DNA from: Schlesneria paludicola DSM 18645
Lineage (GTDB): Bacteria > Planctomycetota > Planctomycetia > Planctomycetales > Planctomycetaceae
Direction of reading: 5' to 3'
NCBI GenBank assembly: GCA_945876035.1
Contig: CAMCMU010000043.1
Location: 1 to 40,106, forward strand
Length of the DNA: 40,106 bases
The first letter of the stretch is position 1, and each line of letters opens with the position of its first letter. The notes under the pieces were generated by a model. That model was not told the origin of the DNA. It did no database searches and worked only from the letters and a program-made list of their open reading frames with translations. The position numbers and the translations under genes are program-made. Below are positions 28,331 to 38,055 of this stretch, one piece after another.

Positions 28331-28482
28331 ATCAGTTTTCCAGATCGGTCTAGTCGATCGAGATCGACCAACGTTGAGTTCCCGTTCCGAGTGGTGCTCT
28401 CACGTCACACCAGAGCGTCGCGAACACCGATTAAGGGGCACCCGTCCTTGTGGTGAACTCCCGTTCTGGTTGCTGATTTAAC

Positions 28483-28505
28483 CCGATGGCTGGCAACGCC
28501 ATCGG
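28483..28505 (-). terminator. Hairpin downstream of rhamnulokinase, terminator-like
   Basis: CCGATGGC (28483-28490) and GCCATCGG (28498-28505) form a perfect 8-bp stem with a 7-base loop, about 15 bases past the rhaB stop codon on the minus strand. The sequence after the stem on that strand is GGTTAAAT, so the T-tract is poor. It is a plausible but not strong intrinsic terminator or 3'-end stabiliser. Confidence 0.45.
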
Positions 28506-28520
28506 CTGTGCCTCAAAAGC

Positions 28521-30014
28521 TCAGTCGGCCCGCCTAATCAATCCCACAAACTTGTGGTAGGCGTCATTCCACGTAGGAACCTGCTGCGGTTCATACCGTT
28601 GAACCGAACAGGAATTACGGACCACCTGTCGGATTTGACTGAGGCTGCCGACGGCACCGGCAGTTCTTGCTTGAACAAGAATGTTGCCGAAGGCCGTCGC
28701 CTCAATCGGCCCGGTCAATACCTGGCGTCCTGTGGCGTTAGACGTAAATTGGTTCAGAAGTTCGTTCTGTGTTCCCCCTCCAACGATGTGAATCACTTCA
28801 ATTCGGACTCCAGACAGTTCTTCTAACCATCCCATGACCATTCGGTACTTCAGTGCAAGGCTTTCGAGTGCACAGCGAATGATCGCTCCGGCAGATTCAG
28901 GAACTTCTTGGCGGCTTGAGCGGCACCACGTGGCGATGGCCTGAGGCATGTCGGTCGGTGCTAGAAACGCCTGATCGTCCGGATCCACAAACGCGAGGAA
29001 CGGCTTCGCGTCCCGAGCGGCTTGAGCCAACTGGCTGTAATCGCAAGAAAGTCCCTGTCGTTCGAAGGACCTTCGACATTCCTGCACGAGCCACAGACCC
29101 ATGATGTTTTTGAGCAGACGGTAAGTCCCATCAATGCCCCCTTCGTTGGTGACGTTCAGTTCCAAGGCGCGTTGGCTGAGAATCGCGTGCGGCAGTTCTA
29201 GCCCCATGAGTGACCACGTACCGGAACTGATAAATGCCCACGTGGCGGAACCTGTTTTTTCTGTTGGAACAGCGACGACCGCTGCGGCGGTGTCATGGGT
29301 GGTAGGTGTGACGACCTCCACTCGAGGGAGTCCTGTGCGGCGAGCCACGTCGTCTCTCAATCGACCGAGTTTTGTTCCCGGCGTGACCACGTCTCCGAAT
29401 AACGGGGTTGGCAACTCGAGTTTACGGAGTAAGTCGAACGACCAGTTGCGACTGGTTGGATGAAACATTTGGGACGTGGTCGCGTTCGTGAATTCGACCA
29501 CTCGACTCCCCGACAGTAACCAGTGGAAAAAATCCGGTATCAACAGAAACCGGTCTGCCAACGCGAGCAGTGGTCCGCTCTCGCGAGCCATCGCGACCAT
29601 TTGGTACAGCGAATTCAGTTCCATGAATTGCAGGCCCGTTTGAAAAAAAATCTCCGCCCGAGGAACCCGTTGGAATGTCTGCTCCATCACTCCGCGAGTC
29701 CGCGCGTCGCGGTAGTGGTACGGCTGACCGAGGATTTCACAACTCTTGGAAAGAAGGACGAAGTCGACTCCCCAAGTGTCTACTCCCAAGGAAATGATGT
29801 TGTTTCCGTACTTTGCCGCAGCGATTGACAGTCCCGTCTGGATCTCTGACCACAACCGCAGCACATCCCACCGCAGGGTCTCGGCTATGGAGACAGGCCC
29901 GTTCGGAAATCGGTGCAATTCATCGAGACGAACGCGCGATCCGTCAAACAGTCCGGCCATGACACGGCCGCTTTCCGCTCCGAGATCGATTGCTAGATAA
30001 ACTTGTTCCGCCAT
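28521..30014 (-). CDS. rhaB: Rhamnulokinase (FGGY kinase family)
   Basis: A 497-residue cytoplasmic kinase that phosphorylates L-rhamnulose at C1 with ATP, the second step of rhamnose breakdown. FGGY features are in order: [18 protein letters not shown] at the start, [12 protein letters not shown] near 75-86, [26 protein letters not shown] around 264-276, and [20 protein letters not shown] with [15 protein letters not shown] near the C-terminus. The AESGR and HIVGGGTQN forms point to rhamnulokinase rather than xylulo- or glycerol kinase. The length matches the family (about 490). ATG 30014 has AAGGA 9 nt upstream; 30053 is less likely. No rhaA, rhaD or transporter lies beside it, so the other enzymes must be elsewhere. 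Confidence 0.9.
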   Translation of the reverse strand: MAEQVYLAIDLGAESGRVMAGLFDGSRVRLDELHRFPNGPVSIAETLRWDVLRLWSEIQTGLSIAAAKYGNNIISLGVDTWGVDFVLLSKSCEILGQPYHYRDARTRGVMEQTFQRVPRAEIFFQTGLQFMELNSLYQMVAMARESGPLLALADRFLLIPDFFHWLLSGSRVVEFTNATTSQMFHPTSRNWSFDLLRKLELPTPLFGDVVTPGTKLGRLRDDVARRTGLPRVEVVTPTTHDTAAAVVAVPTEKTGSATWAFISSGTWSLMGLELPHAILSQRALELNVTNEGGIDGTYRLLKNIMGLWLVQECRRSFERQGLSCDYSQLAQAARDAKPFLAFVDPDDQAFLAPTDMPQAIATWCRSSRQEVPESAGAIIRCALESLALKYRMVMGWLEELSGVRIEVIHIVGGGTQNELLNQFTSNATGRQVLTGPIEATAFGNILVQARTAGAVGSLSQIRQVVRNSCSVQRYEPQQVPTWNDAYHKFVGLIRRAD

Positions 30015-30672
30015 TTCCGGAATTCCTTGAGACACGGTTCTTCGTGAGGACATTCAGTCGAGATCGTACACATTTTGAACTTCAAAACGCCGAAGGAAAT
30101 CGTCGCGAATGAGGCCGCACGTTCCCTCAAAAACGGGGAGGCCGATTGCACTAAAAGAGGCTTCAAAAAATCCCTCATGGAAATACGGGTACACAGATTC
30201 TGGAGTGCATCGGCGGTTGCGGACAGTCGGTTTCACCGAAAAACAAAGGTTTTCATGATCATCGACTGTCCGACAGGAAGATCGTGAGGGCCTCCGGCTT
30301 CGTCTTCAGGTCGACAACCCAACCCGAAAAATGGGACCTGAGCCCAGAAAAGCGGCAGATCGTGCCGGTATCTGGTTTGAAAAATTTGATTGCCAAAAAA
30401 AATGCTCAAGAAATGTGCCAAAAGCAAGCATTCGCGTCGAAGGGTGCTCTTGATTCGGATTGATTCCGTTTTGGGTCACCGCTAAAACCCGCCGTCCCAT
30501 ATCTCCTAAATAAATTCTGTATTCGACCCTTGCTGGAGATGGTCTGGAATACTGCGCCGAGTATCAGTCGGAGCGTTCGTGTTCTTCACCATTTCGAACA
30601 AGAAACAATCGCCCCCAACCGGTTCTTGGGCGTGATTTCATCACGCCAATTTCAAACCGTAAAGGTGACTTG
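30015..30672. other. Divergent intergenic region between rhaB and the inverse autotransporter
   Basis: About 650 bases between divergent genes, so it should contain both promoters. Small frames are present but unsupported. It is not obviously repetitive and no RNA gene was recognised. The autotransporter ribosome-binding site AAAGGTGA is at 30660-30667. Confidence 0.5.
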
Positions 30673-33600
30673 ATGAACGTGTTGACCAAACATTGTCGGT
30701 TTCGCTGTTCCATGGGCATGAGCAACTTACTGTGGTTCTGCCTCGGTCTGGGAATGTTGCTTTCGTCCAGAATCGCCGTCGGACAGCCACCAATGGATGC
30801 TGCGGCTGAATCAAGGACGAATTTGGAAGACAATCTTGAAGACCAATGGTTATCCGGTCAACAATTCACGGGGGAAACGGGCGAGGCATTTGGAGCGTTG
30901 TTTCGAGCTGGTGTTTTTACCGGTCCGACGATCGGTGAAGAGTCTTCAATCGTCCCGTTTGAACTCATGCCATATGCCTTTTCCGGCAACGGAATGCTGT
31001 TTGGGAACATTCGAGGATTTCGGGCCACTTCCGACCGTTGGGGCACCAATTTGGGCGGTGGTTATCGATACTTCTCCGAACGGTTCGATCGAATTTTTGG
31101 GGCGAATGTTTTCTACGACTACGACAACACCAGTGGTCAGTTATTTCAACAAACCGGATTTGGGGTGGAGGCCCTAGGAAGCTTATGGGATTTCCGAGCC
31201 AATGCCTATTTCCCCAATGGAGTCACGGAAAAACAAATCTCCCTGAACTTCGTCTCGAACAGCGAAGTCTTTTCAGGCCACAAAATCCTATACGACCAAC
31301 AACGCATTATTGGCAATGCGCTCACCGGTGTTGATATGGAACTGGTGACGCCTGTTCCTGGCCGGATCATGAAGCGACACGATGTCCGTGCCGCTGCCGG
31401 CTGGTACACCTATCAGGGCCAAGAACTTGATGCATTCGCAGGCTGGAAAGCGAGGCTTCAGGGAGACGTCATCCCCAGTGTCCAACTGCAGGTTGAAATC
31501 ACCAATGATCCCGTCTTCGACACGAACGTGAGCTTCGGTGCCACATGGACGTACGGTGGCTTTCGCCAACCTGACGATGAACCGAAAACTCAATTCGGTC
31601 GCATGACCGAACGAGTGCGTCGCAATTACAATGTGATCGTAGCCAAGACAAAAGAGCTTGATGTCGGCTTAACCGCAGTGAATCCGCAAACGGGTCTGCC
31701 ATATTTCGTTGAGCATGTGGCAAGCTACGCGCCGGCCTTGGGAGCGAATGGGACTGTTGAACATCCTTGGCAGACAATCAGCCAAGCGCAACAGGTCTTC
31801 GCCCTTCCGCCGCCGCCGTCCAATTTGGGAAACATCATCTTCGTTCACGCAAACAGCGTGTTTAATAATACTCCCGTCGTTTTGCAGCCCAGCATCCGCG
31901 TCCTTGGTGAAGGAAACGGGGTGACCCATCAAGTCAACGTGGCGGGTATCGGACTGATTCCACTGCCCAGAGCGACGGCGTTTCCCGACCGGCCAATTTT
32001 TGAAAATACCATTGGAAACGGCGTGAAGCTGGCCACCGGAACGATCAACGCACCAACAGAATTCAGCGGCTTTCAGATCGGGAGATCCGACGTTCCCGCA
32101 AGTGGAACGACCGGGATCGGAATTTTCGGCAATGGCGTGAGTGATGTGGTGATCTCTCAGACGGACGTGAACTTTTCGAAAGGCGACGGTATTTTTCTTC
32201 AAGATCTGACCGGCCCCGTCGTCATTCGTGGATCAGTCATCAACAATACCGGGAACATCAATACGGGAATCTCTGGTCTGCATGTTTTAGGAGGTTCTGG
32301 GAAAGTGGTTTTTGGGGACGATACGGTCTCTGGAAATCAGGGGAAGATCATCAACTCAGGTGGTCAAGCGTTGCTGGTTGATTCCACATTGGCCACGAGT
32401 ACTCTGACCCTGACGGACGCTGAAATCCTAGACACGTTGGGCGAAGGAATTTTGTTGAATCAGGCCAACGGCCTGATCGCGATCGGCGATGCAACGATTA
32501 ACAGCAGCAGCGTTACGGGGATTGATATTCAAGGAGGTGGTGCCAATATCAATTTCTTAGGGACGGTGAAAGTGGACGATGCCACGGGGGATTCGATCAA
32601 CATTCAAGACACGCTAGCAGCCAGTACCGTGACGTTCTCTCAGTCGTCACCCGGAGTGTCCATCACCAATCGCAATGGCAGGGGAATCGATGTCAGAAAC
32701 AACGCCGCCGCGGTGACTTTCCGCGGTCCCGTTTTCATTTCGGGGAATGGAACTCCGGCCGCTGTTGAGTACCAGAATAATTCAGGAAATTTGAGATTCA
32801 ATTTGCTCGACATCGGTCTACTCGACACCGCTTTGGCAGACAACACCGCTGGAGGAGACGGCATTCTGATTGGTGAACTGGGCACAGATAACTTGGGTTT
32901 GTTTCAAGTCACGGGAAACACGACCATTCGGAACTTTCTGGGCGATGGAATCCGAATCACGGACGACGGTATCGCGGGTACCACCAGCGCACTCTTCAAC
33001 GGTGTGAATATCTCGAATCGCGGAAAAAGCGGAATCAACATTGATAACATTCGGGGCAATGTCAACTTTACGGGAACGACTTCAGTTGACAATGACGTGC
33101 TCCCTGCGGCCTTGGGTGCCTTAGTCAGCACATCGTCTGCAGTCGATATCCAAAACAACAACGCAACATCGAACATCAACTTCACGACGCTAAACATCAC
33201 CAATGCGACTCGTCCGACACCCTTGGTGGGCGGTGCTGGTCTGAATGTCATCAACAATCCCGGTTCAGTGATTGTGAACGAACTGAATGCCACGACAAAC
33301 AATGGTATCGCGTTGTATGCGGACAATGCTGGTGTGACAACACTCAACCCGTCCACAGCGATACTATCAACGGGGAATGGCGGTCTGATTGTGACGCGGG
33401 GCGTGATCAACGGCGGAACCTACAGTGACGGCACAAATACGTTGCAGAATACGGTGGGCCGCGAGGCAATTCACGTGAAAAATTCGGTCATTCAATTGGC
33501 CTTCAATTCTGTCAGCGATGTTAATTCCGACGCAGAGGGAATTCGACTCCAAGACAACGTCGCCATTGGAAACACTCTTCCTGCGACGACCACCACCGCT

Positions 33601-34782
33601 TCGAACTTCAACAGAGTTCTCTTCACGATTTCCGGCCAACCCTTTACTCCAGGTTCCGGTGGAACGATTGACAATTCTAGATTAAACGGTGGTTTCTTCG
33701 AGAATACCGGCGGTGTTTCGCTTTCCAACGTTAATTTCACAAACAATGGAGGTGTTTCAGGCACGACCATTAATGGCGGGCTGTTTGCACAGACCGCGCA
33801 ATTGGTTCTCGCAGGGCTGCAGGTTCAAACCAACAATGGAGTTGGTATTGATGTTGTGAGCACGCCGTTCTTTTCGATGTTCGGGTCCATAGTCAGTAAC
33901 AATGATCTTAATCAGGTTCGATTTACCGCCGCGTCGACACCACCCGTGACGACCACAAATGGCGTTTACTCGGTGACTCTCGGAAATTCGATCAATGGAA
34001 ATGGAAATCAAATCGCGGCAACCTCGACTGATGATGCTATTTTGATCCGAACTCAAGGGTCGGGTGTCGGAACGACCATCAATCCGAGCATAGTGAATAA
34101 CTCGGTCCTGACGTCTGGAATCGGAAGCGATCCGATCAATATGGCATGGAACGGGACAGTTGGCACCCCCAGTTTTACCGGGTTGATTGCCTTGAATCGG
34201 CTGACATTTTCCGGGGACAATTCCACGGGCGTTTCTGTTGATCTGCCCTCAGCAACACGCACATCCAAGCTTGACATCCTGACTAATGTTTTCAGTTCTC
34301 CCGCAGGGAGTAACTCCACGGGGATTTCATTGAAAACTTCCGGTGGCGCATCGAATGTCAATATTGGAACTCTCGCAGGACAATTGCGAGGCAATAGTAT
34401 GGCCCTCTCGTCTACGGGAACCCTAACTACAAATGTTGCAATGAAGTTCGCGTTGGGCGCGAACACACGCCTCAATATCTTCGATAATGACATCGACATG
34501 GGTGGCACTCTGTTGCAGGGGTTGCAGTTTACGACGATGCAAGGTCCGACGTTTGTCGGAATTAGTGGCAACAGAATATCACTCGTTGGCGGAGCGCTAG
34601 ACCCATTTAATAACGTACGGGGCATCAATATTCTTGGCGTGAGTGGCTCAGTCGCTCTGTTTGGTATTCAGAACAATGATGTGAGCGTCAACGGCTTCCG
34701 CGGTACTGGCGTCCCCTACTTCTTCGCTCCGGCCGGTAGTGTTTCTGGCGGGATCTTGGTCAATGGAATCGTACAGCCTTAA
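30673..34782 (+). CDS. Inverse autotransporter-like barrel with long beta-helix passenger
   Basis: A 1369-residue outer-membrane surface protein. ATG 30673 follows AAAGGTGA by 5 nt and opens a signal peptide (NLLWFCLGLGMLLSSRIAVGQ). Residues about 66-300 match the inverse-autotransporter beta-domain known from intimin/invasin: NIRGFRATSDRWGTNLGGGY, FGANVFYDYDNTSGQLFQQTGFG, DFRANAYFPNG, a later ATWTYGG strand, and a linker (RMTERVRRNYNVIVAKTK) like the R-NN-I-V motif after the barrel. A DUF1565-type start of a parallel beta-helix comes next (GTVEHPWQTISQAQQVF, GNIIFVHANSVF, IRVLGEG). The passenger, to the C-terminus, is about 980 residues of Asn/Thr/Gly/Ile-rich rungs such as SGISGLHVLGGSG and NNSGNLRF. 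There is no Ig-like or lectin tip domain. It is paired with the BBP7 barrel gene downstream. Confidence 0.85.
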   Translation: MNVLTKHCRFRCSMGMSNLLWFCLGLGMLLSSRIAVGQPPMDAAAESRTNLEDNLEDQWLSGQQFTGETGEAFGALFRAGVFTGPTIGEESSIVPFELMPYAFSGNGMLFGNIRGFRATSDRWGTNLGGGYRYFSERFDRIFGANVFYDYDNTSGQLFQQTGFGVEALGSLWDFRANAYFPNGVTEKQISLNFVSNSEVFSGHKILYDQQRIIGNALTGVDMELVTPVPGRIMKRHDVRAAAGWYTYQGQELDAFAGWKARLQGDVIPSVQLQVEITNDPVFDTNVSFGATWTYGGFRQPDDEPKTQFGRMTERVRRNYNVIVAKTKELDVGLTAVNPQTGLPYFVEHVASYAPALGANGTVEHPWQTISQAQQVFALPPPPSNLGNIIFVHANSVFNNTPVVLQPSIRVLGEGNGVTHQVNVAGIGLIPLPRATAFPDRPIFENTIGNGVKLATGTINAPTEFSGFQIGRSDVPASGTTGIGIFGNGVSDVVISQTDVNFSKGDGIFLQDLTGPVVIRGSVINNTGNINTGISGLHVLGGSGKVVFGDDTVSGNQGKIINSGGQALLVDSTLATSTLTLTDAEILDTLGEGILLNQANGLIAIGDATINSSSVTGIDIQGGGANINFLGTVKVDDATGDSINIQDTLAASTVTFSQSSPGVSITNRNGRGIDVRNNAAAVTFRGPVFISGNGTPAAVEYQNNSGNLRFNLLDIGLLDTALADNTAGGDGILIGELGTDNLGLFQVTGNTTIRNFLGDGIRITDDGIAGTTSALFNGVNISNRGKSGINIDNIRGNVNFTGTTSVDNDVLPAALGALVSTSSAVDIQNNNATSNINFTTLNITNATRPTPLVGGAGLNVINNPGSVIVNELNATTNNGIALYADNAGVTTLNPSTAILSTGNGGLIVTRGVINGGTYSDGTNTLQNTVGREAIHVKNSVIQLAFNSVSDVNSDAEGIRLQDNVAIGNTLPATTTTASNFNRVLFTISGQPFTPGSGGTIDNSRLNGGFFENTGGVSLSNVNFTNNGGVSGTTINGGLFAQTAQLVLAGLQVQTNNGVGIDVVSTPFFSMFGSIVSNNDLNQVRFTAASTPPVTTTNGVYSVTLGNSINGNGNQIAATSTDDAILIRTQGSGVGTTINPSIVNNSVLTSGIGSDPINMAWNGTVGTPSFTGLIALNRLTFSGDNSTGVSVDLPSATRTSKLDILTNVFSSPAGSNSTGISLKTSGGASNVNIGTLAGQLRGNSMALSSTGTLTTNVAMKFALGANTRLNIFDNDIDMGGTLLQGLQFTTMQGPTFVGISGNRISLVGGALDPFNNVRGINILGVSGSVALFGIQNNDVSVNGFRGTGVPYFFAPAGSVSGGILVNGIVQP

Positions 34783-34799
34783 GATCTGGTCGAGATCTT
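34781..34799. repeat. Short perfect inverted repeat at the autotransporter stop codon
   Basis: AAGATCT (34781-34787) and AGATCTT (34793-34799) pair perfectly around a 5-base loop, and the left arm overlaps the TAA stop. There is no T-tract, so it is a weak terminator candidate; it could equally be a chance palindrome. Confidence 0.3.
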
Positions 34800-35126
34800 C
34801 GAGGGGAATTCCAACATGTCGTTTCCAACCGTTGACGGAAGTGCCTTGTTTACAAGGAGTTCGTTTCTTCAACGAGTTCTCGGCACTCGCCGATTGGAAT
34901 TACCTTGGCACAATTTGTGAGCGTTCACACGGTCACGTTTTTTTATTCGGAGTGCGGAAAAAACATTGCGAAGCCGGTCGATCATGAAGAATTCCCCCAA
35001 GACACACACGCACTATGACCGATAGATCTATGACAACCGTCAAAGTCGGTAAGGTTGCGCACATGATTCGCAAAGAGACGAATTCGAGTGAGCTTCGAGT
35101 TTCCGCTGTTTTCTAGGGACGCGAAA
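34800..35126. other. Gap between the two outer-membrane protein genes
   Basis: About 330 bases with no supported gene. The BBP7 gene's ribosome-binding site, AGGGA, is at 35115-35119. Because the spacing is wide, a separate promoter for BBP7 is likely, though not visible. Confidence 0.45.
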
Positions 35127-36452
35127 ATGTTCGGCCGAAATTTTCTTGGTTCACTGTTCGTGATAGCACTTTTTGCTACTGCGGAATGTCCAGCTCAACC
35201 GGGACCCGGTGCCGGGGCGCCAAGCGGTCCATCGAACGCCTCTTTCGAGGGGCAGCTCCCGCCCCCTTATGCCGGATCTCCATCCTCATCCGGTGGAAAT
35301 GGTCGGACGATTTTTGAGGAGATTCCCGATGATCGCGGTTGGCTGTTTGAGGGGTCACCGTTGAGCAAGGCGGTCGAAAACAGCTTTCGGCACGCATTTT
35401 TCCGAACCGAATATCTCACCTGGTCGTTTGAACCTCCCGGTCGCGTGGTCCTCGGTGAAAATCGACTCGTGTCGCCAGGCGAGCCGTTCAGCTTTGGCGA
35501 CCCTAGGGTCCCCTTTGATGCGACGGACCCCGCAACCAACGTCACCCGAAATGGATTCGTGCCGACGATGGATTCTTACAACCCTTCCGGAAATAACGGA
35601 TTCCGTGGGACGTTTGGTATGCCCGTCGGTCCGGGTGCCTTGGAGGTCAGTGCTTTTGTGTTTCAAAAAAGCAATCTCACGCAAGATCTGACAAAACTGA
35701 TGGCCATCTCCTTATTTGGTCTTCCAGAAACGGTTGGCCTTCCGAGCACAGCGCCAATTTTTATTGCCCAACCAGTCTTGGTCGGTGGCTCGCTATCGAA
35801 AACCAGCCTTGTTTACACGGATACCTATCGGTCCGCTCTCCAAACAGGTGTTTGGGGGGTTGAGGCGAATTATGTTTTCTCGCCGCCCAACCTCGGATCT
35901 GGAGACCCCTTTACGATCTGTCCGATTGCAGGGTTCCGGTACTTCGACTTCCAAGAGACGCTGAATCAATCCGGTGTTTATAAATTTTCAACGGATGGCG
36001 GGGTGACTACGACGGACGTTTTGCGTCGTATTGACGATTCCACGTTCAATCACTCGTACGGCCCACAGATTGGACTGCGTACGGAAGTCAACTTCGCTCG
36101 ACTGACAATTGGAGCCGAGCCCAAAATTATGCTCGGTTTAAACAGTTACACGGCGAACTTGCAAACAGCAAATATTATCAGTCCAACAGAAGCCCCTCTT
36201 AGGATTCGAGACGATGGGACGACATTCAGCCCTTTGGCCGATGTCAAAGTGTACTCGCGACTGTCACTGACCCAAAATCTTGGCGTCTTCGTTTCCTATA
36301 ATGCACTCTGGGTAGGTCAGGTGACGCGGCCGTTCGACAATATTGTCTATAACACCACCGCGGGTGGAGCCGCCAATGATTTTAAGCAAAATGTCACCGA
36401 GACAGATGTCGTTTTGCAAGGAATGTCGTTCGGTGCCGAATTGCGATATTAG
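35127..36452 (+). CDS. BBP7-family outer-membrane beta-barrel protein
   Basis: A 441-residue protein of the BBP7 family, predicted outer-membrane beta-barrels found mainly in planctomycetes; they may be porins or adhesins. ATG 35127 has AGGGA 7 nt upstream and starts a signal peptide (FLGSLFVIALFATAECPAQ). A proline/glycine/serine-rich stretch of about 40 residues precedes the barrel. Family marks are FFRTEYLTWSFEPPG near 90-104, GFRGTFGMP, VWGVEANYVFSPP near 245-257, CPIAGFRYFDFQETLNQSG, YGPQIGLRTEV, and the C-terminal VLQGMSFGAELRY, which ends in an aromatic as outer-membrane barrels do. It follows the inverse autotransporter on the same strand with a 340-base gap. Confidence 0.88.
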   Translation: MFGRNFLGSLFVIALFATAECPAQPGPGAGAPSGPSNASFEGQLPPPYAGSPSSSGGNGRTIFEEIPDDRGWLFEGSPLSKAVENSFRHAFFRTEYLTWSFEPPGRVVLGENRLVSPGEPFSFGDPRVPFDATDPATNVTRNGFVPTMDSYNPSGNNGFRGTFGMPVGPGALEVSAFVFQKSNLTQDLTKLMAISLFGLPETVGLPSTAPIFIAQPVLVGGSLSKTSLVYTDTYRSALQTGVWGVEANYVFSPPNLGSGDPFTICPIAGFRYFDFQETLNQSGVYKFSTDGGVTTTDVLRRIDDSTFNHSYGPQIGLRTEVNFARLTIGAEPKIMLGLNSYTANLQTANIISPTEAPLRIRDDGTTFSPLADVKVYSRLSLTQNLGVFVSYNALWVGQVTRPFDNIVYNTTAGGAANDFKQNVTETDVVLQGMSFGAELRY

Positions 36453-37532
36453 AGGCAGCGGCTGAGTCCTGTCTCGACGAACAGGTCATCCCCGGCGATT
36501 ACGGGGTGCAGTTGGCGAGATTCGATCTGACACGCGAAAGGCGTGTCGTTATTTTGGCCCACATGCCGACGCGGTGCCGTCCATATAATAGACGGCCGGC
36601 TTCTTCGTTCGGACTGTTTTCGAACAGGGATCAGGATGCTAGGCAATGTGTATAAGTTCACGAAATCGTAGGTTTCTTTTGTGCTGCTGTTGTTGGCGGT
36701 CGTCGCAATTCGTTTTTCGGTTTCGTGAGAAGTGTCCGCCGCCGAGAACTGCCGCGGCATCCCTGTGAAACCTCGGGTTTGAAATCTGCATGAGTAGCCG
36801 CACGTCGTTGCCGTATCCGCCGACCGCCGAGGCGATTGACCGAACGACGCCTAAAAAAACAGGCGGTTAATACAGGCCGACTTGACGTCTGAGCCTCTGG
36901 GAGAACGAGGTCTGATTGACATCAGGACGACCTGCTCACGAAAGACAGGATGTGTTGTGGCGACAGCAGATGCGAGGCATTTGCGGGAATCAAAGTCGTC
37001 GTGACGTGATCCGTTAACTTCGGGTCAACCCCATACCGATTGGGGCCGGCGGTTGCTGGAACGTTCCGTTGTTTTAGAATGCGGAAGGATCACCTCGAAC
37101 AAAACAATCGGCATTCGGTGACTGTTGTCCCTTTCTCGTTTCAATGTCCTTCGAAAAACAATGTCCACCGGACGGGGCAGCTAGGGAAAACAATACCGCC
37201 GCAGGTTTCGAGAGCGGATCTCTCTGAAGACCTTTGATCATGCTTCAACGATTAAAGCATAGGCGACTTCAGTCAACGGATATCGTACAGCCGCTCAGGT
37301 CTTCGAGTGGGCGACTTACGTAACGCCAAGGTCGGACATCCGAGTGACACGGATTTCTAAGAGCTTTCGGCGGACTCCGCAAAACTTGGATTTGCGTCTG
37401 TTCCTGACCGTATCAGGTGTTTCGTGCCAACATTAGAACACAACCAAAACGATCCGTTCGACATCCGTTACCGGTGTCGCGACACGAAATCGTTCTTGGG
37501 TCCTCGCCGATCCGTTGCCGGGGAGATCAATC
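36453..37532. other. Gene-poor stretch downstream of BBP7
   Basis: About 1.1 kb with only short frames on both strands, none supported. A small hairpin (GCCGTC/GACGGC with a 9-base loop, near 36579-36599) lies about 125 bases past the BBP7 stop and lacks a T-tract. No RNA gene was recognised. Confidence 0.45.
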
Positions 37533-38009
37533 GTGCTGTCGACAGTGTTGATATTGCTGCTCGTGCTGTCTGCTGATCTGGCGCGCAAGCCGTCACATGA
37601 GTTGACTGGAGTTGTCGTCGCCGTTGATTATGGCGATACGATCACCGTCTTGGATCATCAAAAGCTTGAACACAAGATACGGTTGAATGCGATTGATGCT
37701 TGAGAAAAGAAATAGGCGTTCGGCACAAAATCCAAGCAGGCTCTGAGTGTCAAGAGATTCGGAAAGAGTGTGTCTGTTCGCTGGATGTCCAAGGATCGTT
37801 ATGGGCTAATCTCGGTTGATGTGGTGCTTGACGACCGGATCACCAATTATTGAAATAATTGCCGATGGCTACGCGTGGCACGACCAAGAATACGAGAAGA
37901 GTACGCTGATGCCGAAACGACTACGAAACAGAAAATCCTTGGCATGTGGGCTGATTCGAATCCTGGACCACCAGGGGAGTTTCGATTTCAATCGCGGCTG
38001 TCAAAGTGA
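37533..38009 (+). pseudogene. Inactivated exported thermonuclease (SNase-like)
   Basis: The reading frame from GTG 37533 (GGGGAG 7 nt upstream) gives a signal peptide (LSTVLILLLVLSADLA) and the nuclease start GVVVAVDYGDTITVLDHQ, then HKIRLNAIDA. At that point a TGA (37701-37703) replaces the proline codon of the usual DAPE motif, and a TAG follows four codons later. Homology continues through AFGTKSKQALSVKRFGKSVS and WMSKDRYGLI, then shifts frame for IIEIIADGYAWHDQEYEKST and again for YADAETTTKQKILGMWADSN. Staphylococcal-nuclease-type proteins normally read through all of these. Two stops and two frame changes mean no functional enzyme. The final piece ends at a TGA just before the Sel1 gene. 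Confidence 0.85.
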
Positions 38010-38055
38010 TTGGATTAGACTTGCGACTCAGTCGACCACGGCAGATGCTTTTGCG

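Noticed and set aside
32904-34628. Several long minus-strand frames opposite the autotransporter passenger
   Set aside because: They are shadows of a repetitive, stop-poor coding strand; the plus strand has the signal peptide and domain matches.
37701-37703. TGA in the nuclease read as selenocysteine or read-through
   Set aside because: The TGA replaces a conserved proline, a TAG follows four codons later and two frameshifts come after, so decay explains it better.
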